Shown in pieces: positions 17,828 through 27,195 of a DNA stretch of 64,000 nt; position 1 is the first letter of the stretch, and the number at the start of each line of letters is the position of its first letter. This stretch comes from Acetobacter suratthaniensis (lineage in GTDB: Bacteria; Pseudomonadota; Alphaproteobacteria; Acetobacterales; Acetobacteraceae), in NCBI RefSeq assembly GCF_017377745.1, contig NZ_JAFVMG010000006.1, forward strand, positions 1-64,000. The letters are read 5' to 3'. The notes beneath the pieces were generated by a model. That model was not told where the DNA came from. It did no database searches and saw nothing but the letters and a program-made list of their open reading frames with translations. The translations under genes and the position numbers were made by a program.

Positions 17828-18904
17828 GTGCATGTTTGTTTGTTGGGGATTACGTCTGCCGTGCCTGATAGTTCGTTTGTTCTGCCGGTTCTTGATCTTG
17901 CGCACTTTACGCAAGGGGGCGATCTTAAAAACCGTTTTCTTGATGACCTGCGTAACGCTGCGCATAAGGCTGGTTTTTTCTATCTGATTGGGCATGGTGT
18001 GCCTGAAAGCCTGAACAGAGAAATTTTACAGCAATCAGCACGCTTTTTTGCCTTGCCGGAAGAAGCCAAGAATCAGGTCGCCATGATTAGGTCTCCGCAT
18101 TTTCGTGGTTATAATCGCGAAGGGCTGGAATATACCCGTGGCCAACGAGACTGGCGTGAACAGATGGATATTGGGGCGGAGCGCCCGGCACTCCTACACG
18201 ACCGGCAGGGGCCAATCTGGCAGCGTTTGCAAGGCCCTAATCAATGGCCTGAAGCCCTGCCGGATTTCCGAGAGATTGTACTACACTGGCAAGAGCGTAT
18301 TACCACTGTCTTGACCCGTATTCTGCAAGCGCTGGCGCTTGCACTCGGACAGGATGAGCGGGTGTTCAGCCCGGTTTGTGATGAGGTGCCACATCAGCTT
18401 CTGAAGCTGATCCGTTATCCGGCCCGCCATCATTCTCAGGGCCAGCAGGGTGTTGGTGCTCACAAGGATAGCGGGTTACTGAGCCTTATTTTGCAGGATG
18501 AGCAAAGTGGGCTGGAAGTTGAAACCGCCCCCGGGATATGGACAGCGGCCCCCCCGCGTAAGGGTGCCTTTGTCGTCAATATTGCCGAATTGCTGGAAGT
18601 CGCAACGGGCGGTTATCTGCGGGCCAGCGTGCATAGGGTTGTCAGTCCACGACCGGGACTTGAGCGTTTGTCGGTGGCATTTTTTCTTGGGGCCAGACTG
18701 GATGCCCAGATGCCAGTCCTAAATTTGCCACCTGCGTTGGTAGCGGAGACGCGGGGCGTTACGGTTGATCCAGATAATCCACTGTTTTCTCAGGTTGGCC
18801 TGAACGCCCTTAAGGGGCGGCTGCGCTCACACCCTGATGTTGCCGCACGGTATCATGCTGATCTGGTAGGCAGAGGCTTGTTGGATGTCGTTGCAGAGCA
18901 GTAG
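17828..18904 (+). CDS. Isopenicillin-N-synthase-like Fe(II)/2-oxoglutarate dioxygenase
   Basis: A protein of up to 358 residues with the DIOX_N domain (LPVLDLAHF..., AGFFYLIGHGVPESL) and the 2OG-Fe(II) oxygenase jelly roll. The facial triad is visible as His and Asp in GVGAHKDSGLLSLI and His in LRASVHRVV; the 2OG-binding Arg-x-Ser is RLSVAFF. The family oxidises small organic molecules. No ATG suits the N-terminus: translation may start at GTG 17828 or GTG 17861, neither with a strong ribosome site. It lies 177 bp after dld and ends the cluster. A role in oxidative cleavage of the imported compound is inference. Confidence 0.88.
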   Translation: MHVCLLGITSAVPDSSFVLPVLDLAHFTQGGDLKNRFLDDLRNAAHKAGFFYLIGHGVPESLNREILQQSARFFALPEEAKNQVAMIRSPHFRGYNREGLEYTRGQRDWREQMDIGAERPALLHDRQGPIWQRLQGPNQWPEALPDFREIVLHWQERITTVLTRILQALALALGQDERVFSPVCDEVPHQLLKLIRYPARHHSQGQQGVGAHKDSGLLSLILQDEQSGLEVETAPGIWTAAPPRKGAFVVNIAELLEVATGGYLRASVHRVVSPRPGLERLSVAFFLGARLDAQMPVLNLPPALVAETRGVTVDPDNPLFSQVGLNALKGRLRSHPDVAARYHADLVGRGLLDVVAEQ

Positions 18905-18927
18905 AGGCCTCTGATGAGATTATTCCT

Positions 18928-19398
18928 TCAGGCTGGCCGGATTGCAGGGGGAATTTTCTGTAATTTTACCACCAGCGTATCAAGTGCGGACAAAAAGCGC
19001 GAACGATCGGCCTTGCCAAAGGCAGAGCCATGCGGAGTTATGATACCAGCCGAGCGCAGGTCGGTCATAAGGTTCCGGGTGGCAAGAGCCATCCCAATTG
19101 CATCGGCATCCAACCGGCGTCCTTTGGGTTCGAGTACCACAGCACCCTTTTCTATGCACCGTGCGGCCAGCGGAATATCTGAGGTAATCACGATATCCCG
19201 TTCCACGGCTCTTTCAGCTATCCAGTCATCCGCAACATCAGGCCCGGCATCGACAACAACGCGTTCGATTAATGGTGAGTGTGGTACAGCAATCATTCTG
19301 TTTGAAACAACATAAGCATGCAGGCTATACCGGCCTGCAACCCGATATACTTCGTCTTTTACCGGGCAGGCATCTGAATCAATAAATATCCGTGTCAT
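18928..19398 (-). CDS. YaiI/YqxD family protein (UPF0178, DUF188)
   Basis: A 156-residue protein with all hallmarks of UPF0178: N-terminal IFIDSDACPVKDEVYRVA, VVSNRMIAVP, VVVDAGPDVADDWIAERA, DIVITSDIPLAARCIEKGA and the C-terminal SAFGKADRSRFLSALD. The conserved acidic residues suggest a PIN-like nuclease fold, but the biochemical role is not established. It converges on the dioxygenase gene (23 bp apart) and is unrelated to the upstream cluster. Confidence 0.93.
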   Translation of the reverse strand: MTRIFIDSDACPVKDEVYRVAGRYSLHAYVVSNRMIAVPHSPLIERVVVDAGPDVADDWIAERAVERDIVITSDIPLAARCIEKGAVVLEPKGRRLDADAIGMALATRNLMTDLRSAGIITPHGSAFGKADRSRFLSALDTLVVKLQKIPPAIRPA

Positions 19399-19569
19399 GG
19401 GATAAGAATGCCGGAATTTTTATTCCAGAGCAAATGTTCCACACGATTGTTGGATTTCGTTCACGGAAGCGAAGGCTATCTGTTTGGCAGGGTTTGCTTG
19501 ATGGGGGCGATATGACCAGATAGGGGAGTAAGGTGTCTTTCCTATCTTTTATGCAAGGATATTGATCCC

Positions 19570-20694
19570 GTGCATCGTTTGGTTTTTGGCGTTCCCATAC
19601 TGGTTGTCATCCTTAACTGGTTATGGCCGCTACCTTTGCCAGTTGCGGTGAAGATATGTGGGGCGCTGCTGGTGATTGTGGCAGGGTTTTATTATGACTG
19701 GTGCCGACTGTCTTCGGGTTCCATGTTCGCACCTGAATTCCCTCGCCCCCTTATTATCCTGTTCAACTGGGCGTTTGGCACCATTGCGTTACTCACGATC
19801 TTCCAGATCGCACTTGATCTTGGGGCCTTGATAGTGGCGTTAGCAACATGGCAGCCTGTGTCTATCCCTACCAATGCGCGGGTGTTTGCAGGAGGTATGG
19901 CGGCTCTGCTTGCCGCTATCGGGGTAGCCAATGCGCTTCGCATACCATCAGTCAGGAATGTGAGTGTAACAATCCGCGGTCTGCCACCGGCATTCGATGG
20001 CTATCGGTTGGTGCAATTGACCGACCTGCATATCAGTCGGCTTTTTTCGACCAGATGGGCGCAATCCGTTGTGGAACGGGTTAATGCCGTGGGTGCGGAT
20101 GTCATTGTCGTTACGGGTGATTTTATTGATGGTTCCGTTGCGATGCGACGGGCTGATGTTGCGCCCTTTGCCCAGTTGCACGCCCCTGATGGTGTGCTGG
20201 CCATTCCGGGCAATCATGAATATTTCTTTGATTATGATGCGTGGATGAAACACCTTTCAGCATTGGGGTTCAGGCTGCTGCTGAATAGTCATATCATCAT
20301 GACGCGCGGGACAGATACTTTGGTTTTTGCTGGTGTTACGGATCGCTCTGCCCCTCGATATGGGCAGGCTGGCCCGGATATGGATGCAGCACTGCGCGAT
20401 TGTGCCGATGGGGCATGTGTCGTGCTGCTTGATCACCAGCCCGGAGATGCACGAACCGCAGCCGCACGCGGTATTGCATTGCAACTGTCAGGCCATACTC
20501 ATGGTGGAATGCTCCCCGGCCTCGACAGGCTTGTGGCACGCGGGAATAATGGTTTTGTGTCTGGCCGTTATACCGTTGGTGGTATGGTGCTTTATGTCAG
20601 CAATGGAACAGGTCTGTGGCCGGGTTTTGCGCTCCGGTTGGGCATTCCATCAGAGATTACCCTCTTCCATCTGAAAACCGACAGGGCAGGGTAA
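19570..20694 (+). CDS. Membrane-anchored metallophosphoesterase (YkuE/YaeI-like)
   Basis: A 374-residue protein with about three to four N-terminal hydrophobic segments (residues 1-120) followed by a calcineurin-like phosphoesterase domain. The metal-ligand motifs are all present: TDLHISR, GDFIDG, GNHEYF and SGHTHGGM. The arrangement resembles YkuE/YaeI enzymes, which act on lipid-linked phosphodiesters such as UDP-diacylglucosamine in some bacteria. The start is a GTG at 19570. It converges with the mscS gene downstream. The substrate here is not known. Confidence 0.9.
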   Translation: MHRLVFGVPILVVILNWLWPLPLPVAVKICGALLVIVAGFYYDWCRLSSGSMFAPEFPRPLIILFNWAFGTIALLTIFQIALDLGALIVALATWQPVSIPTNARVFAGGMAALLAAIGVANALRIPSVRNVSVTIRGLPPAFDGYRLVQLTDLHISRLFSTRWAQSVVERVNAVGADVIVVTGDFIDGSVAMRRADVAPFAQLHAPDGVLAIPGNHEYFFDYDAWMKHLSALGFRLLLNSHIIMTRGTDTLVFAGVTDRSAPRYGQAGPDMDAALRDCADGACVVLLDHQPGDARTAAARGIALQLSGHTHGGMLPGLDRLVARGNNGFVSGRYTVGGMVLYVSNGTGLWPGFALRLGIPSEITLFHLKTDRAG

Positions 20695-20743
20695 TCTCAT
20701 GTTGGCCCGAGCGTATGAGAATGCTCAGGCCCGCTTGGAATAG

Positions 20744-20763
20744 GGGGCTGTTTGGTCAGCCCC
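20744..20763. terminator. Small hairpin between converging genes
   Basis: GGGGCTG and CAGCCCC form a 7-bp stem with a 6-nt loop between the converging metallophosphoesterase and mscS genes. No T-run follows on either strand, so terminator function is only a suggestion. Confidence 0.3.
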
Positions 20764-20783
20764 ACTACCGTGAGCAGATGGGT

Positions 20784-21596
20784 TTATGCTGCGGCGCGTG
20801 TGCTGACACCAAGGCGAAAACCTGCCTGTTTCAGTGTCTTGATCGAGGCTTCAGCGTATTTTCCTGTCAGGGGCGTGACATTGGAAGGTGCGCACCAGAA
20901 GCTGAGAGAGACCTGAATATTGGCGGGCTGCGGCAGGAACGAAACGCTGGGTACAGGGCTGTTTAGAACCAGCGGTTCATTTTGCACCAGCTCAAGAAGC
21001 AGGGCGCGCGCTTTGTCGGTATCGTCGTTATAATCAATCAGCAGGCTGACAGAAGCCAGGCGTTTGTCTTCCTGCGATGTGTTGACGACGATATTGTTGG
21101 AAAGATTGCCGTTTGGCACATAAATAATTTCGTTTGTGGCGCCACGCAGCACCGTGCGGAACATCTCGATGGACTCTACCGTGCCTGTGCTGCCGCCCGA
21201 GGTAATGGAATCCCCAACCTTGAAGGGGCGAAAAAGCAGGATGAGAACTCCTCCTGCAAAATTGGCGAGGCTACCTTGCAAGGCCATGCCAACAGCCAGA
21301 CCAGCAGCACCCAGCACGGCAACAAACGACGTGGTGGCAATACCGACCATGGAGGCAACGCTGATCAGCAGCAGGGCCTTAAGAAAAAGCCCGACGACAC
21401 TGAGCAGAAAGCCTCGAAGCGTGGGCTCGATATGGCTGGCCGCCATCATCTGCCCTAGACCGCGACTGACCATGTTGATAATGGCCCAGCCCACCAGCAG
21501 CACAATAATGGCAAGCACAAGCTGGCTGGCATAGCTCATGATGGCGGGTAGCCAGCCGTTCAGCTGTGTCCAGAGTGAATTAACCTGATGTTCCAT
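20784..21596 (-). CDS. mscS: Small-conductance mechanosensitive channel, MscS family
   Basis: A 270-residue protein of the same size as E. coli MscS. Three N-terminal transmembrane helices are followed by the pore helix rich in Gly/Ala (VAVLGAAGLAVGMALQGSLANFAGGVLILLFRPF) and the beta domain starting KVGDSITSGGSTGTVESIEMF, then IYVPNGNLSNNIVVN. The channel opens under membrane tension to release solutes on osmotic downshock. It stands alone on the minus strand. (The long motif is spread over residues 90-125.). Confidence 0.93.
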   Translation of the reverse strand: MEHQVNSLWTQLNGWLPAIMSYASQLVLAIIVLLVGWAIINMVSRGLGQMMAASHIEPTLRGFLLSVVGLFLKALLLISVASMVGIATTSFVAVLGAAGLAVGMALQGSLANFAGGVLILLFRPFKVGDSITSGGSTGTVESIEMFRTVLRGATNEIIYVPNGNLSNNIVVNTSQEDKRLASVSLLIDYNDDTDKARALLLELVQNEPLVLNSPVPSVSFLPQPANIQVSLSFWCAPSNVTPLTGKYAEASIKTLKQAGFRLGVSTRAAA

Positions 21597-21750
21597 GAAT
21601 ATCCCTAAGCGTTAATGAGGCTGTAACCTCATGCACCATATTCAAAAATGTATGGTATTTATCGGGCAGCCGGAATGTCGGATCTAGCCCGTGGCTCTGG
21701 CCTCATTCCACAACGGGTATGAGGCCAGGCAAACGGATGGGGACGAAGCG

Positions 21751-22293
21751 TTATTTACCCACAACCGCACAGGCAACGCGATCTCCCGCACCACCGATTG
21801 GCTGCGTCTGGTAGTCATCAGGTTTGGCGTGAATGACGACAGATGAACCATCCGCATCCAGTAGGGCAGGGCGTCCGCCATTGCCGTTAAAGGAAACCAG
21901 CGGCGAGAACAGCTCAACCGTAACGCTGCCATCTGTCGCTACGTAGATGTTGGGCAGGTCGCCTGCATCGTTAGCGTCGGCGTTTAGCAGGCCGTGTACA
22001 GGTTTGGTTACGCCATGCGGGTGAATATGGCCGCCAGCGCTCTTGAATGCGGGTGGGGTGCAGTCGCCTTTTTCATGAAAATGCACACCGTGCCAGCCGG
22101 GGGTGAGGCCAGTTGCGGCAATACGCAGGATAACCCCTTTGGGGGCCTCTGTAATCTCGACCGTGCCGTGAGCTGCACCGTCGCTGCTCTTTATGTCTCC
22201 GGTCAGCTTATCCGCGGCAAAAGCGGAGACGGGAAGGGCCAGCAGGCCGATGCTCAGCGCCGCGAGCCGGTTTTTCCACGAATGGATTGGCAT
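21751..22293 (-). CDS. sodC: Periplasmic Cu/Zn superoxide dismutase
   Basis: A 180-residue protein with a signal peptide (LAALSIGLLALPVSAFAA). The copper ligands lie in HGVHFHEKGDC, the zinc-site region is GGHIHPHGVTKPVHGLLNAD with DLPNI following, and the electrostatic loop ends GGAGDRVACAVV, with Cys residues for the conserved disulfide. The ATG at 22293 is chosen because AAGGAGAG precedes it by 5 bp; an in-frame start at 22419 would add a non-signal leader. The enzyme dismutates superoxide in the periplasm, where membrane dehydrogenases of acetic acid bacteria generate it. Confidence 0.95.
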   Translation of the reverse strand: MPIHSWKNRLAALSIGLLALPVSAFAADKLTGDIKSSDGAAHGTVEITEAPKGVILRIAATGLTPGWHGVHFHEKGDCTPPAFKSAGGHIHPHGVTKPVHGLLNADANDAGDLPNIYVATDGSVTVELFSPLVSFNGNGGRPALLDADGSSVVIHAKPDDYQTQPIGGAGDRVACAVVGK

Positions 22294-22511
22294 ATGTCTC
22301 TCCTTCAATGCGGAGCAGGATGGCTGAAGCGGCCATGCCCCGCGTTTTTTAAATGCGATCAAGCTGCATGGGGTAACTGCGGGCTTAACATTTTCTCCGC
22401 CCGGATGTTCCCAAGGCAAGGAATATTATGAGGAGCAGCTTATGCAGGGCGTCAAGGCCATGCCGCAGTAAGGGGAGCAGGCAAAGGAAGCATGAGACGG
22501 ATTGTAACTGA

Positions 22512-22542
22512 AAGGGCCATTCCTATGGCTGGAATGGCCCTT
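22512..22542 (-). terminator. 12-bp perfect hairpin downstream of the exchanger gene
   Basis: AAGGGCCATTCC (22512-22523) pairs exactly with GGAATGGCCCTT (22531-22542) around a 7-nt loop. It lies 45 bp beyond the stop of the minus-strand AspT-like gene and probably terminates or protects that transcript. A strong T-run is absent. Confidence 0.55.
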
Positions 22543-22586
22543 CACTCAGTGCAAATTTTTAAGTGATCTAAGGCCCGCGAGCGCGC

Positions 22587-24275
22587 TCAGGAGAGCAGGA
22601 GAACAATCACCAGCCCCCACATGGTCAGCAGCGTGTTGCTGACGGCATAGGGCACGGTATAGCCCAGCATTGGTACATTGCTTTTTGCCACATCGGCTAT
22701 CATGGCGACAGAGGCCGTGCTTGTTCGAGCGCCCCCGCAACAGCCGAGGTTAATCGCAGGGTCGAAGCGGAAAATATATTTGCCGATAAAAGGGGCGAGT
22801 GTCATGGGAATTGCGCTGGCAAAAATGCCCCAGAAAAAAATGTTAACGCCCGCTTCCTGTAGCCCTTTGATAAAGGTAGGCCCGGCTGAAATACCCACCA
22901 CGGCAATAAAAATATTTAACCCCACCGTATTCATAAACCAGACGGACGCCGCTGGAATACTACCCAGACGCGGCGTTACTCCCCTAAGCCAGCCAAGGAT
23001 CAACCCTGCTATCAGTGCGCCACCGGAAGAAGACAGCGTAATGGGGATGCCCGCCACAGGCAGAACAAGGGAGCCAAGCAGGCCACCAACAAAGATACCA
23101 GCCCCCACCAGCACCATACTGGTTACATTGGTCGGTCGGTCAGCATAACCAGCGGCGTTGACAACACGTTCGACATTCCGCCGACTTCCCGTAATGCTGA
23201 TGATGTCTCCACGATTGATGGCGGTTTCGGACAGAACGGGAATTTCAACATTCATTGAACCGCGGCGAATGCTGTTAATGTAAATGCCCTCGGCATAAGG
23301 CGCGGTTGAGAGTTCCCGGAGTTTGCGCCCGTCCAGAGCTTTACTGGTAATGACGACATCAACCGTTTCGATGGGAATGTCGATCAGTTCACGATCTGAA
23401 ATTTCTTCCGCGTGATTCGACCAGTAAACCAGGGCATCATGCGGGCCGGAAACTGCAACAATATCTCCTTCCCGCAATACAGTTGTATTATCGAAAGGTA
23501 TGATTTTTCCATTGCGGCGTAGATTTTCAAGGAAAATACGGGATTGTGTGGCGCATTCTGCTTCCTCCACGGTTTTCCCGGCAATCAGTCCAGCCGTTTT
23601 CAGTTTGTACGCCCGAACAATATATTCATGCCACGCGGTTTCAGCATTTTCATTCACGGGTTTGATGTTCATCTCGCGTTCGTAGCGCTGGCATTCCTGT
23701 TCAAGGTTAATGCCAAGCAGCTTGGGGCCGAGAAACGCCAGTATCCAGCCAGTTCCCACCGTGCCGAACAGGTATGTGACAGCATAAGCCACAGGTATTG
23801 CATTCAGCTCTGACTGGATACGCTCTGGTGACAGAGAACTGCGGTTGATCGCGTCTGTTGCCAGACCGATTGAGGCGGAAATGGTCTGTGATCCGGCAAG
23901 TAGGCCCTCGGCCATGCCGGGGCCATAACCAGAAATACGGGCTGCCGTATAAATACACCCCAGACATAAAAAAGAGATGATCACCGCAAAAAGAGCCTGT
24001 GGCAGACCATCATTTGCAATGCCACGGACAAACTGCGGCCCGACACCAAAGCCGACAGCAAAGAGGAACATAATAAAAAAGACGGACTTAACCTGCGGCG
24101 AAATCGTAATGCCGACCTGCCCCACAAGTACGCCCACCAGCAGCGTTCCCGTAACGGCACCAAGGCTGAAACTGCCGAATCTTAAGGCGCCAATCCAGAA
24201 ACCGATCGCCAGTGTCAGAAAAATGGCCAGTTCCGGCGAGGCACGGAGTGTCTCTGCGATCCAATGCAAGATCAT
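22587..24275 (-). CDS. AspT/YidE/YbjL-family amino-acid exchanger
   Basis: A 562-residue membrane protein with the family layout: about five N-terminal helices, two tandem TrkA-C (RCK_C) domains in the middle (about residues 205-290 and 300-375, including LREGDIVAVSGP and INRGDIISITGSRR) and a second helical half. The two membrane halves share the duplicated GFGVGPQF / GISAGPTFIKGL type motifs. AspT itself exchanges aspartate for alanine and, with a decarboxylase, generates proton-motive force. The ATG at 24275 follows AAAGGG and starts at the first helix. It lies 125 bp downstream of a large decarboxylase gene, which strongly suggests a substrate/product antiporter role. Confidence 0.9.
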   Translation of the reverse strand: MILHWIAETLRASPELAIFLTLAIGFWIGALRFGSFSLGAVTGTLLVGVLVGQVGITISPQVKSVFFIMFLFAVGFGVGPQFVRGIANDGLPQALFAVIISFLCLGCIYTAARISGYGPGMAEGLLAGSQTISASIGLATDAINRSSLSPERIQSELNAIPVAYAVTYLFGTVGTGWILAFLGPKLLGINLEQECQRYEREMNIKPVNENAETAWHEYIVRAYKLKTAGLIAGKTVEEAECATQSRIFLENLRRNGKIIPFDNTTVLREGDIVAVSGPHDALVYWSNHAEEISDRELIDIPIETVDVVITSKALDGRKLRELSTAPYAEGIYINSIRRGSMNVEIPVLSETAINRGDIISITGSRRNVERVVNAAGYADRPTNVTSMVLVGAGIFVGGLLGSLVLPVAGIPITLSSSGGALIAGLILGWLRGVTPRLGSIPAASVWFMNTVGLNIFIAVVGISAGPTFIKGLQEAGVNIFFWGIFASAIPMTLAPFIGKYIFRFDPAINLGCCGGARTSTASVAMIADVAKSNVPMLGYTVPYAVSNTLLTMWGLVIVLLLS

Positions 24276-24329
24276 CTGTAAGCCCTTTACACATGGGGTG
24301 GCCCGAGACCGGGAGCCAGTCCTGCAATA

Positions 24330-24360
24330 CGCCTCCACCGGAATTGCTCCTGTGGAGGCG
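24330..24360 (-). repeat. 9-bp inverted repeat between the decarboxylase and exchanger genes
   Basis: CGCCTCCAC (24330-24338) and GTGGAGGCG (24352-24360) form a perfect stem with a 13-nt loop in the 125-bp gap. It has no T-run on the minus strand, so it may be an mRNA processing or stability element that sets different levels for the two genes. Confidence 0.45.
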
Positions 24361-24400
24361 TCATTAAGTGGGAAATAGAATGAACGGCGGTGCCGCAGGC

Positions 24401-27109
24401 TTAACGTTTAAGCAGCTTAAGCCCCAGAGCTTTGTTAAAGCCGTGAATTTCCTTCACATCCAGTTTACGCATGAAATCCACAATTTCCTGCGTAATGACC
24501 TGTCCCGGCACCATGATGGGAAAGCCCGGAGGGTAGGGAATGACAAAATTGGCAGAGACAAGCGTTGGGCCAGACTGTAGGCGCGTGTCGAGTTCCTGAC
24601 TGTCCAGCGGCAGATATTCGCATTCTGCTTCGTTGTAGGCATCATAGAAGGCACGCCGGATATCGCCATGCAATGTGTCGCCGGTTGTATCTTCCCGGTA
24701 GCGATCATCAAAACAGCTAAAGTTGGGGAGTTTGGGCAGATCATCAACCAGTTCACGCACCTGATGAGCAAAAGCCTTGCGATAACCTTCACCATTTTCA
24801 AGAATCTTAGCTTCCAGATCCATTGCAATATCAACTAAAACACGAATCAGCAGGGCAATATCGCTGCGGGTATTATTGATGTTGGACTGCAGCAGGATGC
24901 TGTTGCGTGAGGTTTTGTTAAGCTGGATATTGAATTTTTCGGCCAGAATATTCTTGAATGTTGTGCCGTCAAAACCAGCATGACCGCAAGACAATGTCAT
25001 ACGGGTGGGGTCGAGAAGAAACTCGTCATCCTTGATGGACTGGATTGCCTTCCCCCAGCTTATATCCGGGTCATTATAATCATCCAGACCGGACTGGCGG
25101 AATGCTTCAGGGATCATTTCAGCATTGCTGAGCACCTTGAAGTATTTTGAGATAATAGGGTGGCTGTTAACCTGTTTACGGATTTCCAGAGAAATCTGCA
25201 AAGCGTTGGCGACTAGGCCATACCCTTCAAGCTGCATCTGCCTGCGTGCCACATCCAAAGAAGCAATGATCTGCTGGTTTGGGCTGGTTGAGGCATGTGT
25301 AAACACGGCTTCGTGGAACTGGGATTCTACATGCTCAAAGTCCACATCCTTTACCAGAACGATCGACCCCTGACGCAAAGCCGACATGGATTTATGCACT
25401 GAATTGGTCTGATAAATGCGCAGCCGAACCGCGCGAGGATCAGGCACAAGACGCGTCGAGAGCAGAGTATCCTCAGACGGATTCTCTCCTAGTGCTTTCT
25501 GTTGATCTTCCCACGCAGCAATAGCCTCAGGTTTTGCGAGCTCTTCAGTCATTACGGCTGCGGCACCCATGGCTGTGCGCTGCCGTAGCAGCGGAGACCA
25601 ATGTGCGAAGCCAAACCATGCCTCATCCCATAGGAAAATAAGATCGGGCTTAATGGCCAGACATTCTTCCATCACGCGGCGGGTATCATATACATGGCCA
25701 TCGAATGTGCAGTTGGTCAGATCGACCATTTTCACACGATCCAGCTCCCCCTGTGCTTTCAGCTTTAACAAGGCCTGCTTGATCGTTTTTAGCGGTACGC
25801 CACCGTACATCGAGTATTCGATAAGCGGGAAAGCTTCGACATAGTAAGGCTGCGCACCCGCCAGAACGCATCCGTAGTGGTGCGATTTGTGGCAGTTGCG
25901 GTCAAGGATGACGATGTCGCCGGGGGCGAGCAGCGCCTGCAATACCATTTTGTTACTGGTGGATGTGCCATTCGTGACAAAAAAAGCATGGTCCGCGCCA
26001 AAAGCGCGCGCGGCCATGTCCTGCGCCTCCTTAATGGTACCGGTAGGTTCAAGCAGGCTATCCAATCCCCCAGTGGTGGCAGAGCTTTCCGCCAAGAAAA
26101 GGTTGGGGCCGTAAAACTCGCCCATATCGCTAATCCAGTTTGACGTAAAAACGGACTTACCGCGGGCGATAGGCAGCGCATGAAAGGTTGCGATCGGGCG
26201 TTGGGCGTAGCGTTTGAGATTATCAAAAAAGGGCGTTTTATAGCGTTTGCGTATGCCTTCCAGAATGGACAGATGCAGCTCTAGCGGTTCTTCCATCTGG
26301 TAGAAAATTCGGTTGATGATACGGATCTCGGGGCGACCGGCCAGAGTTTCGATATTACGGTCGCTCAAAAGATAAATATCGAGTTCAGGACGGATTTTCC
26401 GAATGGCCTGCGCCAGCTGAATAATCTGCACTTCATCATCTCCAGTGGGGGAGATGTCGATGAGACTGCGAAAAACATCCAGCAGCGGATTAGCTTCACC
26501 GCCTTCCGATGCAAACCCTTCGTAAAGAACAACTGCGCCAATATCAGGATTGAGCAGGATAGCCGTCAGTGCATCGGGGGCATTACCCACGATCACGGCC
26601 TGATAAACGAAATCATCCTCAGGCCTGCGGACACCTGCCACTTCTTCCTGAATCAAACGCCAGCGTGCCGGGCTATGCGGGACAACGCTCAATACTTCAA
26701 AATATGGTCGGCTCTTGAGGTGTGTAATGGCCTGGGGCAAGCGGTTGAGGGGCTCATCTTCGAGTTCCTCAACATTCCATGCCGTGACATCACGATGATA
26801 TTTTTTTGAGATGATCGTGGTGGAAATGCGCTGGGCAAGCCGCAGAAAGGCTTTGGCATCGTCATCCTCCAGCCAGCTATTCAGGCGTTCAAGCAGTAGG
26901 GTGCCCGGATAAGCAAAAAAGCGCTCTACAGCTTTGAGGTCTGTCAGAGCCGCCACAAGTGCGGTTTTGGTCGTATCTTTATGGGAATCTGCCCATGCGC
27001 GGGCAAGAGAGAGAACGGAAAGCCAGCGATCCGCGCGGAGTGCGGGCGTGGCTAAAGCGGTGCTGATCAGGGAATGCGGCGTCTCTTTGGATGATACGGG
27101 GTAAATCAT
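24401..27109 (-). CDS. Large Orn/Lys/Arg-type PLP-dependent decarboxylase
   Basis: A 902-residue fold-type I PLP enzyme of the Orn/Lys/Arg decarboxylase family. A helical extension covers residues 1-150, then a wing/receiver-like domain (about 165-290: YQAVIVGNAPDALTAILLNP, DIYLLSDRNIETL). The PLP domain has FFVTNGTSTSNKMVLQALL (from 376), ILDRNCHKSHHYG, the Asp of FLWDEAWFGFAHW (D495) and the Schiff-base Lys573 in SVHKSMSALRQGS. The C-terminal domain has FPIMVPGQ. It is about 150-200 residues longer than the E. coli inducible enzymes. With the exchanger downstream it should consume a proton per turnover. The amino-acid substrate cannot be told from sequence. Confidence 0.9.
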   Translation of the reverse strand: MIYPVSSKETPHSLISTALATPALRADRWLSVLSLARAWADSHKDTTKTALVAALTDLKAVERFFAYPGTLLLERLNSWLEDDDAKAFLRLAQRISTTIISKKYHRDVTAWNVEELEDEPLNRLPQAITHLKSRPYFEVLSVVPHSPARWRLIQEEVAGVRRPEDDFVYQAVIVGNAPDALTAILLNPDIGAVVLYEGFASEGGEANPLLDVFRSLIDISPTGDDEVQIIQLAQAIRKIRPELDIYLLSDRNIETLAGRPEIRIINRIFYQMEEPLELHLSILEGIRKRYKTPFFDNLKRYAQRPIATFHALPIARGKSVFTSNWISDMGEFYGPNLFLAESSATTGGLDSLLEPTGTIKEAQDMAARAFGADHAFFVTNGTSTSNKMVLQALLAPGDIVILDRNCHKSHHYGCVLAGAQPYYVEAFPLIEYSMYGGVPLKTIKQALLKLKAQGELDRVKMVDLTNCTFDGHVYDTRRVMEECLAIKPDLIFLWDEAWFGFAHWSPLLRQRTAMGAAAVMTEELAKPEAIAAWEDQQKALGENPSEDTLLSTRLVPDPRAVRLRIYQTNSVHKSMSALRQGSIVLVKDVDFEHVESQFHEAVFTHASTSPNQQIIASLDVARRQMQLEGYGLVANALQISLEIRKQVNSHPIISKYFKVLSNAEMIPEAFRQSGLDDYNDPDISWGKAIQSIKDDEFLLDPTRMTLSCGHAGFDGTTFKNILAEKFNIQLNKTSRNSILLQSNINNTRSDIALLIRVLVDIAMDLEAKILENGEGYRKAFAHQVRELVDDLPKLPNFSCFDDRYREDTTGDTLHGDIRRAFYDAYNEAECEYLPLDSQELDTRLQSGPTLVSANFVIPYPPGFPIMVPGQVITQEIVDFMRKLDVKEIHGFNKALGLKLLKR

Positions 27110-27195
27110 GGCACGTTTCCTCTTTCCAAGGCGAAATCAGGAGCTGGCGCGTAGGCAGTCTTCAGCTCTTGTGTTTTTTGGTGGGGGAGGCTGTT

